Source: Acidobacteriota bacterium (GTDB lineage Bacteria; Acidobacteriota; Thermoanaerobaculia; Thermoanaerobaculales; Sulfomarinibacteraceae). From it: a stretch of 40,283 nt of DNA. The translations under genes and the position numbers were made by a program. Each line of letters begins with the position of its first letter. Within the stretch, counting starts at the first letter, position 1. The stretch spans positions 1 through 40,283 of the forward strand of contig JAJDNH010000089.1 in the NCBI GenBank assembly GCA_022340775.1, read 5' to 3'. The notes beneath the pieces are model-generated. The model made no database searches, was not told the origin of the DNA, and saw nothing but the letters and a program-made list of their open reading frames with translations. Shown here one piece after another: positions 19,570-29,052 of the stretch.

Positions 19570-22122
19570 TCAATGCTCGTCGAGGAGGCGGCGGAGCTCG
19601 CGGGCAATATCACTGGGCGGCGCGGGCTTGCGGATGAAGCGCACGGTCCCGGCTTTCACGGCATCTTCCAGACGGTCGTCGCCACCGTACCCGGAAATCA
19701 GGATCACGCCCAGGTCCGGCCAGCTGCCGCGACATTTCTCGGCAAGCTGGAGGCCCGTCATGCCCGGCAACAGGTAGTCGGTGAGCAGCACCTGTGGTCG
19801 CACGTCCTTCATCAGCAGAGCCTCTTCACCGCTTTCGGCCTCCACGACCCGGTAGCCGAGGCTATCGAGGATCTCTACCAAGCTTCTTCTGACCGTCTCG
19901 TTGTCTTCCACAATCAGGATCGTTTCCCCGCGACCGCCTGGCATGGCCTCGTCGGACGATCTCCGGTCCCCCAAGCCGGGCTCCTCCGCCGCGCGCGGTA
20001 GGACGATGCGGACAGTCGTCCCCCGCCCCTCGCGGCTGTCTATCTCGATCCTCCCCCCATGGGCGGTGATAATGCCATGAACCACAGAGAGCCCAAGCCC
20101 CGTTCCTTCCCCCGCCGGCTTGGTCGTAAAGAAGGGCTCGAAAACCTGGTCCCTGGCCTCTGGCGGGATCCCGTGACCGGTATCCTCGACCTCGAGGATC
20201 ACGTTGTCACCGTGTCCAGCTGCCGTCCTCACCATCAGCTCCCCCCCGTCCGGCATGGCGTCCACCGCGTTGACTACCAAGTTGAGCAGGATCTGCTCGA
20301 TCTGGCCTCGGTCTGCCCGCAGCGAAAGCCGATCCGAGGTTTGCTGGGCATCAAACGTGATGTTCTCTCTCACCAGCCGGCTGAGCATCTTGGCTACACC
20401 GAGCACAACCTCGTTCAGATCGAGCAACTCGAACGTGGACGTTTCCCGTCTGGAGAACAGCAGCAGTTGGCGAGTCAAGGCGCTAGCTCTCCGAATCAGC
20501 TCGCCGAGCTCAGTGGCCGTTTCGTCGACACGGGCGAGGTCTCCCCCCAATACCTTGAGACTCTCCGCCGCCACCAGCATCGCCTGTAGGAGGTTGTTGA
20601 AGTCATGAGCGACACCGCCAGCGAGACGGCCGACAGCCTCCATCTTCATCGCCTGTCGCAGTTGCTCCTCGAGGGCACGGGCCTCTGTGAGATCGAGGAT
20701 ACCGACGAGGACCTTGTCGAAGGCATTGTTGTTCTCGGGGTTGCGAACACGAAAAAGCACCTCACGTCGGCCACCACCGATGGTCCGCAGGGCTGTCTCC
20801 CTCTCGAACTCAGCCCTCCCTTCCACCACCGATTTCCACCACTCACAGAGGAGCTGGGGTGTATCGGACGGAGCGGTCTCCAGGAACAGCCGATTCAGCT
20901 CGTCAGCAGATTCGGCGCCCAGGAGCTCGAGACCCGAGCGGTTCACGCCAGCTACGGTGATCGACGAGATCAGCTCACCGATGAGTACCGGATCTGCCAA
21001 TGGATCATCACAGAATCCACCATCCTCCTCACGGGATGCGGCCTCCAGGACACGGGCGGCCTTTGACAGATCGAGCTCGAGAAGCGGCACCGGTGCCCCT
21101 GCGAACATCATTTTGAAGCGCGCCTGGCTCTCGGCTTCGGCTCGGTAGTGCGCCGCGCGCCAATGACGCCAGGCACCCAGCGTCGCACTGGCCAAAGCGA
21201 TCAGCGCGAGATAGACAACCGCGCCGGAACGTCTCAGCTCTCGTTCGACGCGGACCAGCACCGGCTGCCGCTCAATGATCCCGACAAGCCACCAGTCCGC
21301 GCCTCTTACCGACCGACATGACGTCAGGAACCCCTGCTCCGGAGCTCTCGTTCCGCCTGGCTCCTCTCCTTCGGACAGCTCAACGTCCGGGCTCTGACCT
21401 CCAAACTCCGGTACGAGACGCCGGAGCCAGGATGGTGCGGGGAGAACTTCGCCGCCCGCGCTCAGTGCGTAGACCCCTCCGTCTTCTGCCTGGAGCAGCA
21501 GTCGCAGCGCGACCGGCTGAGTCGTGCCTGCGGGCGCCGCCAGCTTTGTCAACAGCTGCTTGGACGGATAGTGTCGCAGGATGGCAAGCCCAGGCGAGGA
21601 GCTGGAGAAGGCATCGCCGATCGGCAACCTGAACGTGACTGCGACGCCGTCGGAGACGTGCCGCTCCAGCACCACAGGGGGCGTCGCCGTGACGGCAGCT
21701 CTTTCGAACGGTCTCAGCTCATCCCACGGGACCTCGGTCGCCCTGGTGCTCTTGACCAGCTCGGTACCGTCGGCGTCGAAGACGGCCGCGGAGTGGACGC
21801 CGAAGCTGCGCACCATGGTGTCCAGGTGCTCCTGCACGCGGTGACGTCCCTCCCGACTGGCGGCCAGTTCGGCAACCCCGGGGTAATCGGCGACCGAGCG
21901 CACCATCTGGAGGCCGCTGCCGAGCCACCCTTCCAGGGCGTCCGCACGCCCATCAACCACGGCATCCAACCACTCCTGAGCCTCGCGCAGAGCGTCCCGC
22001 GTAAGGGAATCCTCCACGCTTCGCAGAGCTACCGTCGTCGCGCTGGTGATCACGACCAGCCCACCGAGAACGAGGAACGTGGTCCAGATGGCACGGCGGC
22101 TCCAACGTTTGGGAACCCTCAC
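19570..22122 (-). CDS. Hybrid sensor histidine kinase (extracytoplasmic sensor, PAS, HDFNN HisKA, HATPase, REC)
   Basis: 'GGVAHDFNNLLQAMLVAAESLKVLGG', 'DQVFEPFFTTKPAGEGTGLGLSVVHGIITAHGG', REC 'ILIVEDNETVRRSL...LLTDYLLPGMTG...RKPAPP'. Confidence 0.93.
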   Translation of the reverse strand: MRVPKRWSRRAIWTTFLVLGGLVVITSATTVALRSVEDSLTRDALREAQEWLDAVVDGRADALEGWLGSGLQMVRSVADYPGVAELAASREGRHRVQEHLDTMVRSFGVHSAAVFDADGTELVKSTRATEVPWDELRPFERAAVTATPPVVLERHVSDGVAVTFRLPIGDAFSSSSPGLAILRHYPSKQLLTKLAAPAGTTQPVALRLLLQAEDGGVYALSAGGEVLPAPSWLRRLVPEFGGQSPDVELSEGEEPGGTRAPEQGFLTSCRSVRGADWWLVGIIERQPVLVRVERELRRSGAVVYLALIALASATLGAWRHWRAAHYRAEAESQARFKMMFAGAPVPLLELDLSKAARVLEAASREEDGGFCDDPLADPVLIGELISSITVAGVNRSGLELLGAESADELNRLFLETAPSDTPQLLCEWWKSVVEGRAEFERETALRTIGGGRREVLFRVRNPENNNAFDKVLVGILDLTEARALEEQLRQAMKMEAVGRLAGGVAHDFNNLLQAMLVAAESLKVLGGDLARVDETATELGELIRRASALTRQLLLFSRRETSTFELLDLNEVVLGVAKMLSRLVRENITFDAQQTSDRLSLRADRGQIEQILLNLVVNAVDAMPDGGELMVRTAAGHGDNVILEVEDTGHGIPPEARDQVFEPFFTTKPAGEGTGLGLSVVHGIITAHGGRIEIDSREGRGTTVRIVLPRAAEEPGLGDRRSSDEAMPGGRGETILIVEDNETVRRSLVEILDSLGYRVVEAESGEEALLMKDVRPQVLLTDYLLPGMTGLQLAEKCRGSWPDLGVILISGYGGDDRLEDAVKAGTVRFIRKPAPPSDIARELRRLLDEH

Positions 22123-22383
22123 CAGGGTCTCCCCTCACTGGAGGCTCGCCACCGCTTCCGGACGCCGCTGGCGTCGCTCCCCCGACCGATCTGCAACGAG
22201 CATCGGACCTGTTGCAACCAGCGGGAGGCCGCAAGCACCATCCATCCTCCGTACGAGAGAAAGCGGAGTCCTCTACGTTTCTCCTTTGGCTCCGCATGTT
22301 CTCCGAGGTACATTCCCATTCTCGCATAACAACTCTTGCCGGGAGGCCCAGCAACGGTAGGGTGCCGTACGTCTCAGGGAGTG

Positions 22384-22412
22384 TTGACAGTCTATTGGCG
22401 ACTTGTTAGATT
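22384..22412 (+). promoter_or_regulatory. Predicted sigma70-type promoter for tRNA-Gly
   Basis: TTGACA (22384-22389), 16-17 bp spacer, TTAGAT/TAGATT (22406-22412), then GC-rich discriminator. Confidence 0.6.
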
Positions 22413-22443
22413 GACGCTCCCCGGGCAAGCCGGGTCCGTGTGA

Positions 22444-22518
<75 letters not shown>

Positions 22519-22923
22519 TCCAGCCCGACTCATTCACTCGCAATCTGCTGCGACCGCCGATAGGCCAGGCAGCACTGTGCTCTTCACGTCTCGGTGTCCT
22601 CAACATGCTCTCCGAGTGTGCCTGCGTCACCTCGACTCTCAGAACGAAGAGGTCCGGCCGACGCCCCCGGTACCGTCCGCAGACCCGGCTCGGTGTCGAG
22701 ATCATGGCGCGAGGAGGACGCTGTAGCCCCTGAGCTACCGCGATGACGGGCAACGCAAAGATCGGCCGCAAGCCGGGCCTGCCTTTCAGGTTGCGGCGGC
22801 ATGGGCCCATCTTCTTCGTTGCTTTACCTTGATGATGAAACGACATCGTCGGCGGCACGGCGCCTTGAATCTGGACCTGTGGCGCACGCAACGGATCTGG
22901 GATGTGTATCTGGGAGAATCGGA

Positions 22924-22998
22924 TGGAGGCGACGGCCGGATTCGAACCGGCGAATGAGGGCTTTGCAGGCCCCTGCCTTACCACTTGGCTACGTCGCC
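22924..22998 (-). tRNA. tRNA-Cys (anticodon GCA), CCA encoded
   Basis: Minus strand GGCGACGTAGCCAAGTGGTAAGGCAGGGGCCTGCAAAGCCCTCATTCGCCGGTTCGAATCCGGCCGTCGCCTCCA; GGCGACG/CGTCGCC acceptor stem pairs perfectly. Confidence 0.95.
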
Positions 22999-23011
22999 GC
23001 CAGGGGGCGTC

Positions 23012-23040
23012 ATTCTAGGAGAGGCCAGGGTCGGCGTCAA
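23012..23040 (-). promoter_or_regulatory. Predicted sigma70-type promoter for tRNA-Cys
   Basis: Minus strand TTGACG (23040-23035), 17 bp spacer, TAGAAT (23017-23012), about 14 nt upstream of the tRNA 5' end. Confidence 0.7.
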
Positions 23041-23055
23041 TACGGGAAGCCCGGC

Positions 23056-24468
23056 CTACTCCCCTTTCTTGCCGAGGGCCTCCATGAGCCTTTGACCGAA
23101 GGCGGTGGTCCCCGACTCCTCGGGCACACCGGCGCCCATGTGCCGCCGGTACTCCTCACGCTCTTCGTCGCGCTTGAAAGCCCGTACCGACAGGCTGATC
23201 CGGCGGCGTTCCGGATCCACGGTCAGGACCTTAGCCGAGACCTTTGCGCCCGGCTCGAATGCGGTCCGTGGGTCGACCTCCCGCGCCAGGCCCATCTCCG
23301 ACGCCGGGACCAGCGCGCTGAGCCCCGGCTCGAGCTCGACGAAAACCCCGAACGGGGCTCCGTTCTCGACCACTCCCTCGACAGCCTGTCCCGGCTGGTA
23401 ATGCATCCCGACACGCTCCCACGGATCGTGGTCGGGGACCTTGCGAAGCGTCAGGCCGATGCGCTGATGCTCGACCTCCACCTCCCGAACCCACCCCTCC
23501 ACCGTCTCTCCAACGGCAAGCGCCGGGTCGTCGAGCTCCATCCCGGGCAGGAGTTGGCTGACGTGAATCAAGCCGTCCACCCCGGGCAGCAGCTCGACGA
23601 AAGCGCCAAAGTCCAGCTTGCGAACCACGGTGCCTCGAAACGGTGAGCCGGGAGAGAACCGCTCCGCTACCCCCTCCCAGGGGTTCGGCTGGAGTTGCTT
23701 GATGCTGAGGGAGACCCGGTCACGCTCGGCATCGAGCTCGAGAACCTTGACCCGCACCTGCTCGCTCACGGACAGGACCTCCCGTGGGTTGCGGATGTGG
23801 CGGTGACTGATCTCCGTCACGTGAACCAGGCCGTCGACTCCACCGAGGTCAACGAAAGCGCCAAAGTCGGTGAGCGAACGGACTGTTCCCTCGATCTCGT
23901 CCCCTTCACGGAGAGTGGACCAGACGGCCTCGCGCCGACGCTGACGCTCCTCCCGCTGCAGAGCGGCGCGGGACACGACCAGGCGGCGCTGGTCTAGATC
24001 AAACTCCAGCACCTTGAAGCTGTACAGCTGTCCGAGATGCTGGTCCAGATCTTCCGTGCGCGGGTCCGAGATCTGGGATGCCGGACAGAAGCCACGCACG
24101 CCCGCCACCGTAATGTCGAAGCCGCCCTTGCGGCGACCGACGACCTTCCCCTCAACCGGTTCGCCGAGCTCCACGGCCTGCGCCAGCTTCTCCTTGAGGC
24201 GCCGCTCGAGGGCGAGACGACGAGAGACGCGGACTTCGTCACCGGCGCTCACGACGACCACCTCAACCGGATCACCGGTTCCGAGCTCGTCGAGCTCACT
24301 GCGTTCCAGGACCGCCTCTGACTTCCCACCCACGTCGACGAGAGCCACATCGCCGTGGATTGCGGCTATCGTCCCTTCAAGAACAGCTCCGACGTTGATT
24401 TCCTGTGCCTCGAGGTTGGCCTCGAGCGCCTGCTCGAACTCGTTGATCTCTTCGGGTTCCCCGGTCAT
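23056..24468 (-). CDS. Second S1 RNA-binding-domain protein (about five S1 domains, no Lys-rich tail)
   Basis: 'GTVRSLTDFGAFVDLGGVDGLVHVTEISHRHIRNPREVL', 'GTVVRKLDFGAFVELLPGVDGLIHVSQLL', 'GVVENGAPFGVFVELEPGLSALVPASEMG'. Confidence 0.93.
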   Translation of the reverse strand: MTGEPEEINEFEQALEANLEAQEINVGAVLEGTIAAIHGDVALVDVGGKSEAVLERSELDELGTGDPVEVVVVSAGDEVRVSRRLALERRLKEKLAQAVELGEPVEGKVVGRRKGGFDITVAGVRGFCPASQISDPRTEDLDQHLGQLYSFKVLEFDLDQRRLVVSRAALQREERQRRREAVWSTLREGDEIEGTVRSLTDFGAFVDLGGVDGLVHVTEISHRHIRNPREVLSVSEQVRVKVLELDAERDRVSLSIKQLQPNPWEGVAERFSPGSPFRGTVVRKLDFGAFVELLPGVDGLIHVSQLLPGMELDDPALAVGETVEGWVREVEVEHQRIGLTLRKVPDHDPWERVGMHYQPGQAVEGVVENGAPFGVFVELEPGLSALVPASEMGLAREVDPRTAFEPGAKVSAKVLTVDPERRRISLSVRAFKRDEEREEYRRHMGAGVPEESGTTAFGQRLMEALGKKGE

Positions 24469-24596
24469 GGTGGGCCTCGCTGCCTGAACTCCGCGCGGTC
24501 GCGCTGCGCGGGAGTCGACAGAATAACACAGGCTGATTGACGCCTCCCGGTTGGTGTCACATCGCCCCTGCAGAGCTCACTCGCGCTGAGGAGAGG

Positions 24597-25901
24597 TCAG
24601 CGTGACGTCGTCTTACGCTGCCAGGCGATGCGTCCGCCGACGACCGTCGCCACCGCCGCTCCCTTGAGCTTCATGCCACCGTAGGGAGTGTTGCGAGACA
24701 GCGACCGGAAGTTCCCCGGGTCGACCTTGACCCGACTTTGGAGATCGAGAATCGTGACGTCGGCCGGAGCGCCTTGCCGCAGGGTACCCCCCGGAAGGCG
24801 GAAGATCTGGGCGGGGCTGGTCGACATCAGACGCACCAGCTGCAAGAGACCGATCACCCGGCCGTGGACGAGTCGATCCAGCGCGAGGCTGATAGACGTC
24901 TCGAGGCCGACGATGCCGCACGGTGCCTCGCTAAAGTCGAGGTCCTTCTCATCCTGATGATGGGGAGCATGGTCGGAAACGATGGCGTCGACGGCCCCGT
25001 CGTAGATCGCCTGCAGCACTGCCTGAACATCCGCCTTCGATCTCAACGGTGGGCTCATCTTCCAATTGGGGTCATAGTTCGACCGAGCTACATCTTCGTC
25101 TGAGAGCGTGAAGTGATGGGGCGTGACCTCGCAGGTCACCGTCAGCGCTTTCCGCTTCGCCATGCGCACCAGCTCCAGACTGCCGCGCGTTGACAGGTGA
25201 CACAAATGCACGTGCCCCCCCGTCAGCTCGCTGAGCAGCACATCGCGCGCAACCATGACCTCCTCGGCAGCGCCCGGGATCCCCTTCAGGCCGATGCGCG
25301 ACGCAACCTCTCCTTCGTGCATGCTGCCACCGTCCGCCAGGTCGATGTTCTCCTCGTGGGCGAGCACCGGAACACCGAAGCTCCGCGTGTACTCGAGGGC
25401 GCGTCGCATCAGCTGGGCATTCATCACCGGTCGCCCGTCGTCGGAAACAGCCACAGCACCTTCTCGCACCATCTCTCCGATTTCGGCCAACTCGGTGCCA
25501 GCTTGCCCCTTGGACAGCGCTCCGACCGGGTAGACATGTGCCAGGTCGACCTGTGCCGCTCGCTCCTTGATGAACCTGGTGACTGACGGCTCATCGTTCA
25601 CCGGGTTCGTGTTCGGCATGCAGCACACCGCCGTAAAGCCGCCTGCGACCGCTGCCCGGGAGCCACTCTCAATTGTCTCCTTGTACTCGAATCCCGGCTC
25701 GCGGAGGTGGACATGTGCGTCGATGAACCCTGGAGCCACGACCAGCCCGGCTGCATCGAACACGTTGGTTCGCGGGGGCGCCTCGAGCTTCTCACTCAGG
25801 GCGCTGATCTGCCCGTCCTCGATCAGGACGTCCATGCCCTGATCGAGGCTCTGCGACGGATCAACGACTCGACCGTTACGAATCAGAAGTCGGCTCACCA
25901 T
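24597..25901 (-). CDS. pyrC: Dihydroorotase
   Basis: '[35 protein letters not shown]', '[19 protein letters not shown]'; start [15 protein letters not shown] at 25901. Confidence 0.95.
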   Translation of the reverse strand: MVSRLLIRNGRVVDPSQSLDQGMDVLIEDGQISALSEKLEAPPRTNVFDAAGLVVAPGFIDAHVHLREPGFEYKETIESGSRAAVAGGFTAVCCMPNTNPVNDEPSVTRFIKERAAQVDLAHVYPVGALSKGQAGTELAEIGEMVREGAVAVSDDGRPVMNAQLMRRALEYTRSFGVPVLAHEENIDLADGGSMHEGEVASRIGLKGIPGAAEEVMVARDVLLSELTGGHVHLCHLSTRGSLELVRMAKRKALTVTCEVTPHHFTLSDEDVARSNYDPNWKMSPPLRSKADVQAVLQAIYDGAVDAIVSDHAPHHQDEKDLDFSEAPCGIVGLETSISLALDRLVHGRVIGLLQLVRLMSTSPAQIFRLPGGTLRQGAPADVTILDLQSRVKVDPGNFRSLSRNTPYGGMKLKGAAVATVVGGRIAWQRKTTSR

Positions 25902-26835
25902 GGCCTCCAGCCAGCAAGTAGAGGATCGCCATCCTGATCGCGACGCCATTCGTCACCTGCTCGAGGATGACGGACCTGGGCCCGTCCGCAACCGCCGAGT
26001 CAATCTCGACGCCCCGGTTGATCGGCCCCGGATGCATGACCACCGCGTGGGGCGCAGCCAGCGCCAGCCGCTGTGGGGTCAGCCCGAAGAAATCGAAGTA
26101 CTCACGCACCGACGGGAAGTTCATGTTCCCCTGCCGCTCCCGCTGGATGCGAAGCATCATCACGACGTCGGCGCCCTCCAGCGCCGGCTCCAACCGGTTG
26201 AACGTCTGGACACCGATCTCTTCCACGCCAACCGGCATCAGCGACGTTGGCGCGACAAACCTGACCTCGGCTCCCATCTTCGTCAACAGAAACGCGTTCG
26301 AGCGCGCCACGCGCGAGTGGCGGATGTCGCCCGCAATAACAACCTTGAGGCCTTCGAGGCGCTGGAAGTGACGTCGCATGGTGAAGGCGTCGAGTAGCGC
26401 CTGCGTGGGGTGCTCGTTGATCCCGTCGCCTGCGTTGATGATCGCCGCCGGAATCATCTTCGCAAGCCGGTGAGGGGCTCCTGAGTTCGGGTGACGCATC
26501 ACGATGAAGTCCGGCGCCATCGCCATCAGGTTGCGGGCGGTGTCGATGAGCGTCTCTCCCTTGGTCACTGAAGACGTGCCGACCGAGAAGTTCAACGTAT
26601 CCGCGGAGAGTCTCTTCTCGGCGACCTCGAAGGAGAAGCGCGTCCGCGTCGACGGCTCCATGAATAGGTTGACCACGGTCATACCGCGAAGGGTTGGGAC
26701 TTTCTTGATTGGCCGCCGTGCGATCTCGAGCAGCCCCTCGGCGGTGTCCAGGATCAGCTGGATTTCGCCCGCGCTGAGCGGTGCGATCCCGACGAGGTCC
26801 TTGGCCGCCAGCCCTTGCACCGAGTCAGTGGGCAT
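25876..26835 (-). CDS. pyrB: Aspartate carbamoyltransferase catalytic subunit
   Basis: '[19 protein letters not shown]', '[14 protein letters not shown]', '[19 protein letters not shown]', '[14 protein letters not shown]'; start MPTDSVQGL at 26835. Confidence 0.95.
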   Translation of the reverse strand: MPTDSVQGLAAKDLVGIAPLSAGEIQLILDTAEGLLEIARRPIKKVPTLRGMTVVNLFMEPSTRTRFSFEVAEKRLSADTLNFSVGTSSVTKGETLIDTARNLMAMAPDFIVMRHPNSGAPHRLAKMIPAAIINAGDGINEHPTQALLDAFTMRRHFQRLEGLKVVIAGDIRHSRVARSNAFLLTKMGAEVRFVAPTSLMPVGVEEIGVQTFNRLEPALEGADVVMMLRIQRERQGNMNFPSVREYFDFFGLTPQRLALAAPHAVVMHPGPINRGVEIDSAVADGPRSVILEQVTNGVAIRMAILYLLAGGHGEPTSDS

Positions 26836-27400
26836 CCGACCCCCCCTTTCCGATCCAGACGCCGTCTTCGCCGTCAACCTCGCGTAGCCGCACCTGGACA
26901 TCCTCGTCGATCCCCGTCGGGACGCTCTTCCCCACCACATCTGCAGCCACCGGGAGCTCCCGATGGCCGCGATCAATCAGGACCGCGAGACGTACCCCCC
27001 GCGGCCGGCCGTAGTCCATCAGCGTGTCGAGGGCGGCACGGATCGTGCGGCCTGTGAAGAGCACATCGTCGACGAGGTAGATGATCTCACCACCGATCGA
27101 GTCCGGTAGTGAGGTGTCCTTGATGACGGGCTGGCTGTGCGCAGGTCGCCAGGGCCCTACGTCGTCACGATAAAGAGTTATGTCGAGGCGGCCAACCGCG
27201 ACCTTGCGGCCGCTCATATCGGCGATCGCAGCCGCCAACCGCCTCGCCAGCGGCACGCCGCGGGTGTGGATGCCGACCAGCATGATGCCACCGCCATCCC
27301 TCTCCACGATCTCCGCAGCCATCCGTGCGATGGTGCGATCCATCCCCGCCTCATCCAGGACCTGCACTCGGGTGGGGGAAACCTGTTCCCTGTCCGTCAT
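26825..27400 (-). CDS. pyrR: Bifunctional pyr operon RNA-binding regulator / uracil phosphoribosyltransferase
   Basis: '[57 protein letters not shown]' PRPP motif and PyrR signature; heads pyrRBC. Confidence 0.95.
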   Translation of the reverse strand: MTDREQVSPTRVQVLDEAGMDRTIARMAAEIVERDGGGIMLVGIHTRGVPLARRLAAAIADMSGRKVAVGRLDITLYRDDVGPWRPAHSQPVIKDTSLPDSIGGEIIYLVDDVLFTGRTIRAALDTLMDYGRPRGVRLAVLIDRGHRELPVAADVVGKSVPTGIDEDVQVRLREVDGEDGVWIGKGGSDAH

Positions 27401-27420
27401 GGTTCCTCCAGCTCAGGTGG

Positions 27421-27452
27421 CACAAAAAAACTTCCCGCCGGGGAAGATTGTG
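27421..27452 (-). terminator. Intrinsic terminator hairpin between queF and pyrR (candidate attenuator)
   Basis: Minus strand CACAATCTTCCC-CGGC-GGGAAGTTTTTTTGTG: 6-bp stem CTTCCC/GGGAAG followed by seven U; ends about 20 nt before the pyrR ATG. Confidence 0.8.
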
Positions 27453-27462
27453 ACCGCGTGCG

Positions 27463-27897
27463 TCAGGCGCCGCCTCGCATCGGGTTCATGCTAGCACACT
27501 CGGGACGCTGGCCGAGGCTGGCCGTGACCACCGTGTGAATGCCGCCGCGGAGGCGGTAGTCGAGGACCACCTCCATCCACCGCGGCGCGCAGCAGGCCGC
27601 CAGATCGTCGAGGAGACGGTTGACGGCGTGCTCCTGGTAGATACCGACATTCCGGTAGCTGTACAGGTAGTACTTCAACGACTTGAGCTCCACGCAAAGG
27701 CTGGACGGCACGTAACGGATCGTGATCGTGCCGAAGTCCGGAAGGCCTGAGAAAGGACACACGGCGGTGAACTCGTCCGTCGAAATCTCAACCACCACAT
27801 CGCGACCCGCATACTCGTACGGGAAGGTCTCGAGCACATTGGGGGTCAGCGCTTCATCGTCATCAAAAGGGAACCGCCGTCCCTCCGCCTCAACCAT
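27463..27897 (-). CDS. queF: NADPH-dependent 7-cyano-7-deazaguanine (preQ0) reductase
   Basis: 'TAVCPFSGLPDFGTITIRYVPSSLCVELKSLKYYLYSYRNVGIYQEHAVNRLLDDL'; start MVEAEGRRFPF at 27897. Confidence 0.92.
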   Translation of the reverse strand: MVEAEGRRFPFDDDEALTPNVLETFPYEYAGRDVVVEISTDEFTAVCPFSGLPDFGTITIRYVPSSLCVELKSLKYYLYSYRNVGIYQEHAVNRLLDDLAACCAPRWMEVVLDYRLRGGIHTVVTASLGQRPECASMNPMRGGA

Positions 27898-27980
27898 TGG
27901 CCATCCTCCACTCGCACCCACTTGCAGCCGGGCGCTCATCGTACCATCGGTCCGGGACTGTTCTCGAGTACGATGAGACC

Positions 27981-28973
27981 ATGACCACAGTGCGGGCGGC
28001 GGCGCGGGTCGTGTGGGCGGGCCTGGCGGTGCTGGCTATCGGTACCGTCGGCTACGTCGTGATCGAGGGCGTGTCGACGTTCGATGCCCTCTACATGACC
28101 GTCATCACGATCACGACGATCGGCTTTTCCGAGATCTTCCCGCTGTCTGTCGCCGGACGAGCGTTTACCATGGTCCTCGCGTTGGCCGGTGTGGGCATCA
28201 TGCTCTACGCCGTTTCCACGGTTGCCGCCGTCGTCGTCGAAACGGACCTCCGAAAGATCCTCGGCCTGCGAAGGGAGCACCGCATGATCAGGCGGATGGC
28301 TAACCACATTGTCGTCTGCGGCGCGGGCCGCATGGGTCGAGGGGTAGTGGACATCCTCCGCCGCCGCGGGGTGGAGATGGTCGTCGTCGAGCGGGATCAG
28401 GAACGTTGTCGTGAGCTCGAGGACGACGACATCCTGATAGTCAACGGTGATGCCACCCAGAGTAACGTCCTGCTCGAGGCTGGTATCGAGCGTGCCGCCA
28501 CCATGATCTCCAGCCTTGCCGAGGACGCCCACAACGTCTACACCGTCTTGCTAGCGCGCCAACTCAACCCGACTATCACCATCATCGCTCGTGCCGTCGA
28601 GGAGGGCTCCGAGGAACGCCTGCGTCTGGCAGGTGCCAATACCGTAATGAACCCCTACCGGATCGGTTCCATGCGCATCGCATACACCGCCCTCAAGCCG
28701 ACCGTCATCGATTTCCTCGATGCCTCGTTGCCAGGAACGGACCAGGAGCTCGAGATGGCCGAGGTCCCGGTCCGAGGAGGGGCCGAGCTGGCCGGGAAGT
28801 CCCTGGCCGGGGCCCAGGTACGGACACGGTTCGGGGTTATCGTCGTCGCTCTCCGCCGAGGCGACACCAGCCTCTTCAACCCTTCGCCGGACTCCCTCAT
28901 CGAGCCGGGAGACGTCCTGGTCGCGTTGGGTCCGGTCCAGGCCATCGAGAATCTGGAGGATGCCTGCGAGTAG
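27981..28973 (+). CDS. Two-TM potassium channel-like protein with RCK (TrkA-N/TrkA-C) domains
   Basis: Pore-loop-like 'MTVITITTIGFSEIFPLSVAGR' between two TM helices, 'HIVVCGAGRMGRGVVDILRRRGVEMVVVERD' Rossmann, TrkA-C at C-terminus; start MTTVRAAAR at 27981. Confidence 0.9.
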   Translation: MTTVRAAARVVWAGLAVLAIGTVGYVVIEGVSTFDALYMTVITITTIGFSEIFPLSVAGRAFTMVLALAGVGIMLYAVSTVAAVVVETDLRKILGLRREHRMIRRMANHIVVCGAGRMGRGVVDILRRRGVEMVVVERDQERCRELEDDDILIVNGDATQSNVLLEAGIERAATMISSLAEDAHNVYTVLLARQLNPTITIIARAVEEGSEERLRLAGANTVMNPYRIGSMRIAYTALKPTVIDFLDASLPGTDQELEMAEVPVRGGAELAGKSLAGAQVRTRFGVIVVALRRGDTSLFNPSPDSLIEPGDVLVALGPVQAIENLEDACE

Positions 28974-29052
28974 TAGGCCGCAGTTCAGTGTCCGTACCGC
29001 AGCTCCCGGCTCCCACATCCTCCTTCCCTACTCGGGAGGGTGACAGGTCCCC

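Noticed and set aside
22801-23646. 281-aa plus ORF with 'RRRPDSNRRMRALQAPALPLGYVAAR'
   Set aside because: Reads antisense through tRNA-Cys and then antisense to the S1-domain gene; no independent support.
28974-29052. Possible terminator between the channel and asparaginase genes
   Set aside because: Only a weak imperfect GGGAGG/CCTCC-type pairing and no T tract on either strand.
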